Positions 50,040-60,234 of a DNA stretch of 64,000 nt are shown in pieces. Position numbers and translations under genes: made by a program. The notes beneath the pieces are model-generated. The model did no database searches and was not told where the DNA came from. It saw only the letters and a program-made list of their open reading frames with translations. Numbering within the stretch: position 1 is the stretch's first letter; every line of letters starts with the position of its first letter. Location: assembly GCA_026874595.1 (NCBI GenBank), contig CM049316.1, positions 70,392,176 to 70,456,175 on the forward strand, in the 5' to 3' direction. The stretch is from Sipunculus nudus. Taxonomy: Eukaryota; Annelida; Sipuncula; Golfingiida; Sipunculidae.

Positions 50040-51125
50040 ACGTAGTCAGAATTTTGCAAAACTGATGTCAGAATGCTCGGTGGTTTGACAAAGTCGTTCT
50101 TAGATAATGAAGAATGTTTTTTTTTATACAAGGATTGTACACATTTTAATTCAGATGAGTGTTATTTGAAATTGGAAACACGGGTTTTATCTATTAATAT
50201 AAGTTTATCACAGGTCCATAATGCTGTATGATAAACAGTTCTTTGTCCTGTGCTATTCAGTTTGTAGAAATCCCGGAACTTGCTATACAAAGCAGCGGTT
50301 AGTGCGAAGGAGACGTGGAACGACTGCAGGGTATAACAGCCGTGTGAGGGAGTGTAAAAAAAGATGAAATTGCAGTTCAATCTTCACTTATCAGATGACA
50401 CCAGGGCTTGGATCCTAATTATCTGTATATGTTACAACGCCTAAGGACACGTACTTAATTTAGCCTCAGTTATCATAACGAAATTCTAGAACTTCCAGCA
50501 ACTTAAAGACGTGTCTTACCATATTGTGTTGGTGTGCTGGCTTAGGATATTTTCATATGTGAACATACGGTCAAACTTGTTCATCCGACTTTAAATAAAT
50601 GATAATAAATAATATTAATTATTTATCATGGGACTCCGTGAACTTACACAGGTTGACGGAAATTCAGTGATAACTACTGACACCAAGTAAGAAAAGACGA
50701 AGTAAAACTGCCTATTTGCCTTTAACTAAGATCATCGTAATTGTTTTGACTTACGGAAAAGCTTTATAAAACGTAAGTAAAAGACCCTTGTTGTAGAGGC
50801 AGACTAATGCTGCGTTTTAACGATGCCATACAAAAAAAAATTGTTCTGCATATTGGATTCTCTTTTTTCTTAAGTTTTTTTTATATTTGCAAATAAAGAA
50901 CAGGTCCATAATATTGTTGCTCGAATTCCCTAAAACGATTCCTAATTGTATGAAAAACGGAATAAATTTCAAGAGTTCGTAGAACATTTATTTGTGTGTG
51001 TGTATGTGTGTGTTTAGCTGGAATAAATCCGGCTTTAAATAACTGCAGACAGTATTAAGATCAAGCGCAACTATTAAAAGAGGGATATATTAACAACATT
51101 AGTGCCGTTCACTCTGAATCACAAC
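50040..51125. other. Noncoding stretch, nothing recognised
   Basis: AT-rich; a short GT microsatellite lies at 50993-51014. No frames of note. Confidence 0.5.
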
Positions 51126-51128
51126 AAG

Positions 51129-51129
51129 C

Positions 51130-51197
<68 letters not shown>
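51129..51197. repeat. AT microsatellite
   Basis: Almost pure AT dinucleotides. Confidence 0.95.
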
Positions 51198-51199
<2 letters not shown>

Positions 51200-51847
51200 T
51201 TAAAAATGTGAGCATATGGTTTTATTCAGAAAGGTGTATCATTTTGAATATGAAGATGTATTCTAAGTTACCATGATCGTAAATGCGGGACCAGGAAAAG
51301 CGTGGCAATTGTTAGGTGGTCTCAAGGCGGGGTTCCACTGTATTAACGAATCATATTAAATATAATGACCCAGTACAAGTTTATGCAAATCAGTTTATTT
51401 TAGACACGAAATACGGCAACATAACTGACTAATGTACCATTCACAGCGCCAAAATCATTTATAATCAGTCTTTTCAGGTCTTAGACGTGCAAACAACTTG
51501 GCAATAACAGAATTCTTAACGGTGGTTTAGCACAAAGATGGATAGATGATGCGCACAATTACAGCCGTTTTATACCACAGAGCACGGCTGCCATACTTAA
51601 ATAATTATACTGTCCAGTTTACACTTGATCTTCCTGTAGATATCATCAGATGTGAGCAGAGAATATTAATAAAAGATTAATCATTATTCAGTACTTATCA
51701 TATATATATATTTATCATATACCAATAAGTCATCGGGCAGACATGCAAGTTCCTTGGTATATCAGACCTACTTTAAAAGTTTCCTTCTAAACGCCTAAAG
51801 ACACGGTAGAGGCATTCAATTTAAACCCGTCATTAATCCCAACCCGG

Positions 51848-52119
51848 CAGGGGCGTCAATACAGGGAGGGGATGGGGGTATACTTTTTAGCAAGGGGGGG
51901 GGGATGGTCAATGTAATCATCCCCCTGATATTCAGAGAATAATATTCATATATTGGAAATGGAATATTTAAAACTAGAATTATAGACTTTGGTTACATTT
52001 ATGAGTTTAATATGAAATATTATATATCTTAACCTGATTAAGAATTAACATACATACCTTATATTTTAAAAGCTTATACTTAATTGTTTTTTATTTGAAA
52101 ATTTTATACAGACATACAG

Positions 52120-52181
<62 letters not shown>

Positions 52182-52255
52182 TTGTGTTGGTGCGTGTATA
52201 AAAAAAAACTCGGAGTCATCCGCCTCCCACCCTTGAAGAAAAATTAACGCCACTG
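51848..52255. mobile_element. hAT-like MITE with 8-bp target duplication (408 bp)
   Basis: The ends are CAGGGGCGTCAAT and, on the other strand, CAGTGGCGTTAAT. The flanking octamers are CAACCCGG (51840-51847) and CAACCCAG (52256-52263), 7 of 8 identical, as expected for hAT insertions. The interior has a G run (51894-51903), AT-rich sequence and an AT microsatellite (52121-52181), and no frame. Confidence 0.78.
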
Positions 52256-52259
52256 CAAC

Positions 52260-52950
52260 CCAGTTTTATCTAAATTTGGAACAGAAACGTGTTTTAGGCA
52301 AGTTAACATAATATCGAAAAATATTGATCCTTGAAAATTGTATCGCGATACGCAATATGCAAATCGCGATATACCGATATATCGATAATATCACGCAGCC
52401 CTACTTAACATTTTAGCATGGCCAGCATGAACATTTGAACCAATCTACAAAAAAAAAATGTTGACGGCTAGGAAATGCCCATTGTCTCGACAAATTGGTG
52501 GATTTGATGGAGTTGTTTTGCCTTTGCTGATGTAATTGAGCACAATTCTAGCTCTATATGTGACGCAAGGGATTTGATTGGAACGTGACGGTATAATATC
52601 ATTTGGCAATTTAGCACCAGACTGTTGCTCCCGTTAAACAAACAGCCAATAAGACCAATACTACCTCCGAATGCCATCAGCCAAATTAAAGTCTGAAACA
52701 TGATACCTTGTTCGCTGTTAATTCGTTTAGTTTTAGGGAGAGCCTGTGACATAAAAGATTTCCCGCCAAATTAACCGTACACACCAGTTGTTTGTTCGGA
52801 CCTTTAAATTATTCAGGAGGGAACAAGTGCGGTGTTACAATTTCCTCCGCTCGGATTCCTGGCGACCCCTAACGTGTGCTACGGGACTAATCACTGTGCT
52901 CGCGTCGCCTTCTCTCACAGGCTGGCAGCATTAATTATTTAGGTCGGGAC
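52260..52950. other. Noncoding stretch; GC-balanced at 52740-52930
   Basis: A 94-codon minus-strand frame at 52468-52752 has no recognised motif. The following 190 bases are GC-balanced with no repeat. Confidence 0.45.
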
Positions 52951-52952
52951 TT

Positions 52953-53045
52953 CTGTCTCTCTCTCTCTTTCTCTCTCTGTCTTTCTGTATCTGTCTGTCT
53001 TTCTGTCTCTGTCTGTCTCTGTCTCTGTCTCTGTCTCTCTCTCTC
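52953..53045 (+). repeat. TCTCTG / TCTG microsatellite
   Basis: TCTC, TCTG and TCTCTG units. They create an artefactual Arg-Asp-rich frame on the minus strand. Confidence 0.9.
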
Positions 53046-53689
53046 ACAGATCCATAACTCGGATAAAATACTTTACTGGATGATTTGGTCAAAGGGTAAG
53101 TAAACTGAATCGGTTCGTATGTACCATTATCCATAAAGAATATTAAAACTCTATAGGTCGCAAACGTTGTATACACTTAACATCAACATCTTTCAATTTA
53201 GCGTTTATCGTCCGCACAACCATGTTTTGTAATATGGTTCCTTTTTTTCTAATTGAGTTGCCTCGTTTTGAGTTAAGTCTAGCCGTGGATACACGACTCA
53301 GTAGGTAATTATATTGGGCTGGTCGTCGACTCTCTAATGAAAGAGGGCCGAAATGGCGCTAACGTTGGTCATATAATAAATATTCGAAAATACTGTTTTT
53401 TTACTGCAGCCCGGGTGTATTCTGGGTAGAGCATCGAAAGACCAGATTAGCCCTACCGACTAAATCTAATTTGTAATGACAGGGAAGACCTTTAACGAAG
53501 TTTCGTTAAGCTTCCCTGGAATTTTCTTGTGCTAATAGTATATTGCAGGAGGTAGGGATGTTCAAGCGTTCGTCAACGAGTGGGTGTGGGTGCAGCTGTT
53601 CCACTAGCTCCCCAGTACTTGTGTGTGTATGTGTGTGTGTGGGGGGGGGGGGGTGTCTTGGATACCTCTGCGCTGGCCTTGGTGTTGCA

Positions 53690-54050
53690 CAGTGATGTAG
53701 GACTGGAGTCCGAACTTGGACTCGGGTCCTGGACTCGGGCTTGTACTCGGACTCGGAGGTAAGGACTGGATAAATCAGGCCGAGCACATCTCTAGTCCTA
53801 TAGAATATTCTGTCACATAATATAAAGGTTTATGTATATGTGTATACGTACTAACAGAATAAAATTAAAATTCACATGATAATCTTAAAAACTTCCAATT
53901 TATTTTTTTTTATATATATTTGTACTGGACTCGTACTCGGACTTGCGTTCTTTATGACTCAGACTCGAAGAAGGTGGACCTGGACTCGTACCTCATGGTT
54001 TCGGACTTAGTCTTGGATTCGGATGAAGGGACTTACTAGCTACATCACTG
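53690..54050 (+). mobile_element. hAT-like MITE, GGACTCG-rich (361 bp)
   Basis: The left end CAGTGATGTAG is exactly inverted at the right end (CTACATCACTG, 54040-54050). The flanking octamers GTGTTGCA and GTATGGCA match at 6 of 8 positions. The subterminal regions are packed with ACTCGGACTCG-type motifs, the usual arrangement of hAT transposase-binding repeats. No transposase frame. The diverged relative is at 47617-48008. Confidence 0.82.
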
Positions 54051-54054
54051 GTAT

Positions 54055-54880
54055 GGCACATACAGAAGTATAGCTTAGGCGCAAGACCTCTCAACTTATA
54101 TATAGTGAATCCAAATACCAACAGATGGCGCTTGATACCAGCATTTTCACCGCTTCCTCTTTTTCGATTCGTCACACTTCCTGTGGCTGTATCATAATAA
54201 AACAAGCTATCACGTACACATTGTTATCTGTACTTGTGTATACCTTTCAGTGATGTAATGTACAAAAAAAACTGCCTAACCAACCTAGCGGTAAGTATAT
54301 AAGTTTGCAAATATTTTAGAACCGACAATGATAATACGTCTCTAACTCTCCTTCTGTTTGAATAACCAATAGTATGGTTCACAGCCTGCGCCAATACTGG
54401 CTGGGAACCAAGCTTAATAACCAATGGCTATAACAACTTATTTATATTTCCCACTTATCACAGTAATTCATTAACGAAAGGTAAAAACTTAATTCTCATA
54501 TTTTCTATCCCGAACGGCTTGGCCGAATTTTCGTATGAGAAACTTTCACATTTCAAATTTCATATGTTGTATATTGTCGGTGAATTAACCAATTACGTGT
54601 CCCGAAAAAGTCATAAAAATAATACAAGTCTTTTGCCAAAGCATGCTCCTTATTGTTGATATTTTATATGAAATAGTTTATCTATATTTCCTCGCTTTTC
54701 TAATCAGTTTTATTCAACTGTATGTGAACAATAAAGTAGGAATAGGCTACCTTTATTGTGATTTAAAAGACAGAAACGAAGGCTGCTCTGGTACACGAAC
54801 AACGCCAGATATTTAACGCTTGGTTGGTCACTTGAGGATGCGTAACTCTTTAACCTGAGCGCGCGTTCATTTCAATAACA
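54055..54880. other. Noncoding stretch with a CTCF-like motif
   Basis: CCAACAGATGGCGCT at 54118-54132 fits the CTCF core at 11 of 12 central positions. Otherwise AT-rich with no gene seen. Confidence 0.5.
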
Positions 54881-54887
54881 GCGGGTC

Positions 54888-55103
54888 GGACGGGACTGAA
54901 GTTGGACCGATATCCGAAATTCACTCAAATCAGGGATAATCGATATTCGCATGCGAATATTGAATATCATTCATATCATGCGAATATTGGATATTGGATA
55001 TTCGATATTCGCATGCGAATATCGAATATCCCTGATTTGTGTGATATTCGATATTCGCAGGCGAATATCGAATTTCGAATATCGGTCCAACTTCAGTCCC
55101 GTC
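54888..55103. mobile_element. Almost fully palindromic MITE (216 bp)
   Basis: The arms are GACGGGACTGAAGTTGGACC on the left and, read on the other strand, the same at the right. Similarity continues through CGATAT and CGAAATTC. The middle is made of nested CGATATTCGCATGCGAATAT-type palindromes. GGGTC lies directly outside both ends (54883-54887 and 55104-55108), a likely 5-base target duplication. Frames across it are by-products of the palindrome. Confidence 0.85.
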
Positions 55104-55970
55104 GGGTCAGTTGGTTTCTGGCCTGGGCCTCGTGCGGGACTTTTAACTTATTATTTAATGTCTGAAAGTAAAAATAACAAGAGGGGTAGAAAAAGACCGT
55201 CGATGACCGAACAGGTTCTCGATTTCTTTACGGAGAAAATGTGTGGGGAGGGATTCCAGCCAGAGACGGTTAACATATTGGTGAACAATTGATTTTCGGA
55301 CGTGAATTCCTTCAAGTTTGCTGGCGGGCGATTCGGATGCTCCTAAGGAACTGAAACTGTAGATAATTTTTGGCAGGACTTCTGCGATTAGAAACGTTTT
55401 TGAAGTCCATCTATAAAATTCTTCAGGAACAGAGCATTCCTCCCACCAAAACCTTTGGGAAGGATTGTACTGAACTTCTAACCTCGATAGCAGGAGACGT
55501 ACCAACTCAATCCATGGCAGATGGACTCGCAAGAGTCACAAGCCGATTCTTGTCACTGGTCAAGCCACCATTTTGGACCCACAGGTGTACCTGCGGGGTC
55601 ATAAGAAGACAGGTGAGAGGGAATGAGTGTACGGCATTGTTGACTATGTCAGCTTAGTTCCATCTGTGTTTGAACATCATGTATTAAATGCCAGTAATGG
55701 CAACCAGCCGTTAGGGAGAGGCACAACGCGAAAACCATAGATAGAATCTCATACGATTGAAGATTAAATTCGAGAATCATGAATATGGTGATATTTAATG
55801 GAAAATATAAGAAAAATTAATAAACATCTATTTTTTATGTTATACGAAAAATTACCACGGCCGGGTAAAGGGACAAATTACTTGAGAGTTGGTACTCGAG
55901 TACTTCTTTTTTTCAGTTTTCAAGTTGTTTTGTTGGAGGTAACTGACCACATTTTAATGCTAGCTCATCG
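55104..55970. other. Noncoding or decayed stretch after the palindromic MITE
   Basis: Just after the MITE, 55158-55292 could encode a 44-residue peptide starting MSESKNNKRGRKRPSMTEQ and rich in basic residues before a stop. The following bases stay fairly GC-balanced and open in other frames up to 55657. This might be a broken gene or transposon protein, but no family is recognised. Confidence 0.2.
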
Positions 55971-55974
55971 TTTG

Positions 55975-56303
55975 TACATCTGCAGAATTCCATTCCGGTT
56001 TCGGACTGCGAGACAGGGCAGCAGCACGCGCGTCCTCTCATTTGATATGGTGACCCCTGCACCCGCCCTGGATGTGTAATCTTCCCCATTGCCGGGTCAC
56101 ATAATCCAGGAACCCTCGAAAGGCGCACTCATTTGAAAATCAAACGCGGCCATTGTGCACGACCTTTACATTAAGCCTGCAGAGCATTCACTGAGGGGTG
56201 AGAGGGGACCCATGAAAGTCTTACCGCCTCAGATGAGATTCAAACTCAAGATCTCCCGGCACTGAGTTCGGTGCTCGACCCCTAAACAAGAGAATCGGTC
56301 TCA
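55975..56303 (-). repeat. tRNA-derived SINE, copy 2
   Basis: On the minus strand it reads TTTAGGGGTCGAGCACCG, CCGGGAGATC, the B box GAGTTTGAATCTC, TCTGCAGGCTTAATG, the block beginning GTGCGCCTTTCGAGGG, and CAGTCCGAAACCGGAATGG. These occur in the same order as in the copy at 1447-1695. It is fuller than that copy. Confidence 0.75.
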
Positions 56304-56424
56304 AGTAATTATTTTGATATAATGACAAGAATACAGGATTTAAAACTTAAAGTTTTTACATGGATTGTAAAATTTGTTATTCTTACTAATCGTTATTGTT
56401 ACTCTCCATGACTCGGGCGGTGGT

Positions 56425-56585
56425 ATTCGGTAGTGTCTACAGGTGGAAGAAACCAGAGAACCCGAGAAAACCACCGTCCTTGGACGGGTCACTTCAACCC
56501 ACTCTCATGGCCAAGCTGGGAAACGATCCCTGGTCGCCAGCGGAGAGAGCCGAGCGTTTCACACCTCAGCATTCCAGTTATCCAG
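56425..56585 (-). repeat. Meta-type SINE, copy 2
   Basis: On the minus strand CGCTGGCGACCAGGGATCG precedes GTGACCCGTCCAAGGACGG, GTTTTCTCGGGTTCTC and TTTCTTCCACC, matching 49853-49960. Its B box is degraded (GGGATCGTTTCCC). Confidence 0.7.
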
Positions 56586-56589
56586 TACA

Positions 56590-57370
56590 TCGTTCAAGGT
56601 GTGTAATTAATATTAATAAAAAATGATAAAATAAAATATTGATTAAATCAATATTAATTAGGGTAGCGTTTTATGTATAAAACATTAGTGACCGATGAAA
56701 AGTAAAAAGGAAATAAAAGCAAAAAGTGTTTTATTCCGTGTAACAATGTATCTGTATTCTTTTCGCATAACCTGAAATCAAAATTGAAAGTAATATACAA
56801 TTTTATCTCAGAAATCCATGGTGGTTATGCGATACTGCCATCTGGGGAGAACACATCGAACTAACAACCAAAATAAAATTGCTCATTTAACACATGTGAA
56901 AAATAAATATTTGCACAAATGTCAATTAACTTAAAATATTTTAATACTATACATGTGGTTATTTTATTTTTTATCTCAAAAGAACGCTTGTTTAACACCT
57001 TTTATTAGTATGAGTACTCGAGTGGCCAATTCGAATCTGACTAATTCTATCACGTAAACGAGTACACAAATCCAAATGAAGACTGGAGCCCTGGTACAGA
57101 CCTGCATTTTCGACATTTAAATGGTTTTCATGTATTCATGCATTGGTATATTCTAATATTTTCGGACCAATGTAAATACCCATGAGGTAGGTACCCGGTG
57201 AGGCAAGTAAAACCTAAGTCGCACATAGTTTACGACCAACAAAGGTCGTCAGTGTTTTTCACACATCTATATTCTGTTGAAAATGAATGGGCGACCGTTC
57301 GCCGATTGGTCCCAAAATGATTGCCGCAAGTCGCCGAACACTTTTTTTCTCTGCTACCACTCTGTGACCT
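56590..57370. other. Noncoding stretch, nothing recognised
   Basis: AT-rich; a CTCF-like GCCATCTGGGGA is at 56837-56848. No exon seen. Confidence 0.5.
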
Positions 57371-57371
57371 G

Positions 57372-57376
<5 letters not shown>

Positions 57377-57462
<86 letters not shown>
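57377..57462. repeat. AT microsatellite (86 bp)
   Basis: Pure AT dinucleotides. They are read as Ile-Tyr repeats in spurious frames. Confidence 0.97.
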
Positions 57463-57467
<5 letters not shown>

Positions 57468-57659
57468 GGTAACAACAAAACACTGACAGAAATTTCAAAA
57501 GGAGTCTCAAAGAAGACAAGGATAAGGTACTTGTAAAGTTGCTATACATGACAGAAAACGATACTGACTCCATGGTAGCCGTCACATAGCTGGTGAGGAG
57601 GAGAGAAAGCACCAGATCCAGGCCCCATGATGTTATGCCTGAATCCAACTGGGGTATTG

Positions 57660-58560
57660 GCCTCTTGCGATGTTCGGCGAAAATAATTTTGGGAAGAGTT
57701 GAGACTGCTCACATGAAAAATGTTGAATCATACGGAGCAGTCAAATTACAAACTGACTTGTGATTGTTCTAAGTTCAGGCTGATACGCTGCGATTGGTTG
57801 GTGATACTTCGGCTATGGTCGGCGAGGTTCTTCGACTAAACTCCTTTCCATGCGGCGATGTTCAGCGAAGCTCCGTGATAATTCGGCAAAATGTTTGCTT
57901 ATGCATCGGTGAAGTTTGCCGAATGTTCACAGATGGCTTGTCAGCATCTGCTGAGCGTCCCAGCACTGTGGCAGATGCATTGCCGAATACTGCCGAACAA
58001 TCACAAATGTATCGGAGATGCCTGATGGGTGGTCTAGAAATATTAATATTTCCAGATCCAGCCTTATTATCTTTTTCTGGCAGTTGAGGTTGCACATCTA
58101 CAGCAAGAGCTGAAAATCGGAACATGCAGTCATTCTTGAACAATTAGAAGAACAGCAAAACACATCGATGAACAAATGGAAATTATACTTATCGGCGGAA
58201 GGACACCGATGTTTCGGTGACCTTCTGATGGTATTATCTACTGATCACCGAAGTTTCGTAGAACAAAAAAACACATCAAAGAAACTTTGCAGATACGTAG
58301 GTGTCTTATCGCAGACCCAGAGCAGATGCTTTGAGATATAAAAAAAATGTCTAGGATGCTTTGCCGGGGGCTGGGGATGAATTTCCGAAGCTTATGCGAG
58401 GTTCGCTGATATTTCGTCGCTATTACTTGCGACAAAACTGCACGACCCAATTTGAATGCAACCATTGTAATTTTGACGATCTGGCGGAGCGAGGCAGTGT
58501 ACACGTTCCCGATACCCTTTGATGCTCGGCGAACTTTTTTGAGAGGTTTTGCGATAATCC
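57660..58560. repeat. Region of degenerate TTCGGCGAA-type motifs
   Basis: GTTCGGCGAAA, TTCAGCGAAG, ATTCGGCAAAA, TTGCCGAATG, TTGCCGAATACTGCCGAAC, TTTCCGAAG and CTCGGCGAAC recur on both strands at irregular spacing. Similar texture is seen at 5560-6146. It is probably a relic of a DNA transposon with internal inverted subrepeats. The overlapping 97- and 93-codon frames are by-products. Confidence 0.45.
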
Positions 58561-58944
58561 AATTTTTCTAACGCAAATGCTTCGCCAGTCGTAGCGAGTG
58601 TCGGTGGGACAGAGGCATTACATATCGGCGTTCTCTCTTTTATGTGGTGAAGAAAGATAGTCAGTGCAGAACCGTTTTCCTCCTAATGCCAATTTCCAGC
58701 TTCTGGAGGTGATTTTGAGCTGAAATTGGAAGAGCCACCCCGTTGGACCGTTTGACGATCGTCCGTGACTTATCACGACTGCAGGGGGTGATTAAGTCGC
58801 AGCTGGTCGTGTTTTTATGTCTTTTCTTTTTCTTAAATGTCACTATGCATTAAAAGGTTTTAGCTTGCATGTCATCCGCGTAGGGGTCATACTAGAAAAA
58901 GACATTAAATTTCCTGTTCATACCATTATTATCATTACTATGAT

Positions 58945-58951
58945 GATTTTG

Positions 58952-59022
<71 letters not shown>
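58945..59022 (+). repeat. ATT microsatellite
   Basis: About 25 ATT units, read as poly-isoleucine in one frame. Confidence 0.97.
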
Positions 59023-59024
<2 letters not shown>

Positions 59025-59418
59025 TTAAAACGTAACCCGCTAACGGGCACGCAAGTTCATGTGTAGTTATAGCTACCGAGTGTTCGAATCCAAAATGTGC
59101 TACATGTTTCAGTAAGACCTCGTTGGACCAGTCGGTTGATTATTCCGTATTACATCAACAGCTAAATATAAACAGTAAAACGAAATTGACGACCATACAC
59201 CAAGTCAGGTTTGTTCCATATTTTTGGGTCTTCAAAGGGACTTAAGTGTTATCTGTTTTGTATTTTAACGGCAGTGATTTGATGATTTTCACTATACAGA
59301 TGTGCGGTTGCTCATGATTGTATCATGTAATTATTTATCAATCGTAATAGCCTTAATTTGACCTCTATCTCGTGTACTTAATATAGCGGGAACTTAGCGT
59401 CGTACCCTAATTAGGTGA

Positions 59419-60232
59419 AGATTCTGTAACACTAGGCAGCGTGAAATGTCAGAGGAATGAATAATGTTGTCACTGTTTTTTTTGTTAACAAATAATTATA
59501 ATTTATTCTTAAAACAATTCTAACATTACAATACACTAAATTAATACGATTATACAGTAGAACAACAGTATAAAAGTAAATCAATACAATTAAACGGTAT
59601 AATAAATAAAGTGTAATGTACCATTGTGTCCGGATCCCAGGCTTTGATTCTGGATACCACCACTGTCACAGCTCAACAAGTCCTTTAAAACAAATAATCC
59701 AGATGAACAGTTCACATAAATCTTCTCAGAGAATAATAGTCCAATTCAATCCCGAAATCAATCTGTTGTAATCCAAAAGTGAAGTTCTGGTAATAGTCTC
59801 AAAGGCAAACTGAAGACTAAATAAAATCTGTTACAAAGTTCGAAGAATATCTATAAGTGCTGCAATTATCGGAAAGGTCCACAATCTGACTCACACTCTT
59901 CCGTGTCCGCTGAAATATTTCTCTCTCCCCTCCCCTCGGCTCTAAACACAGATATTAATAACTTTTTCATCCGAAAATTCTAGAAATGGTAAACTCCATA
60001 GAACAATACACACGTTACAGGAACAGACTTGAAACATCTAGAACAAAGAACGCTGTGTTTCTACACTTCAGACCCCACACTAAGGCCATGTCAACTCACA
60101 CGTCTCCCATGGCAACGAACTATGCTTGCGCTACACGAATCAGAATGTGACACTGCTGTGCACAATAAACCAGGGCCAACCAAACACTAATAAGAAAGTC
60201 AACAGCGCACAATAAAAGAGACACCTGTGACA
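59419..60232 (-). mobile_element. LTR-like repeat, copy 2 (814 bp), inverted relative to 49030-49765
   Basis: The minus strand matches copy 1 along its length, from TGTCACAGGTGTCT at 60232 to TAGTGTTACAGAATCT at 59419. The TATA-box region is degraded. The internal TTATTTGTTAACA followed by an A-rich stretch is kept in both. As the two copies are in opposite orientation 10 kb apart, they are separate insertions, not the two LTRs of one element. Confidence 0.7.
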
Positions 60233-60234
60233 TA

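Noticed and set aside
52931-53176. Arg-Asp-Glu-rich frame resembling a splicing factor
   Set aside because: Encoded by the TCTCTG microsatellite on the minus strand.
54902-55292. 87- and 113-codon frames rich in Ile, Arg and Asn
   Set aside because: They read through the palindromic MITE; the repeated residues mirror the DNA palindromes.
57230-57648. 82- and 129-codon frames with Ile-Tyr repeats
   Set aside because: Produced by the AT microsatellite.
58817-59035. Frame with a poly-isoleucine segment
   Set aside because: Produced by the ATT microsatellite.
59065-59085. GTTCGAATCC, another B-box-like site
   Set aside because: No A box at the proper distance and no cloverleaf; chance or a very old repeat.
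49030-60232. A complete LTR retrotransposon between the two LTR-like copies
   Set aside because: The copies are in opposite orientation and the sequence between them has no gag, protease, reverse transcriptase or integrase frame.
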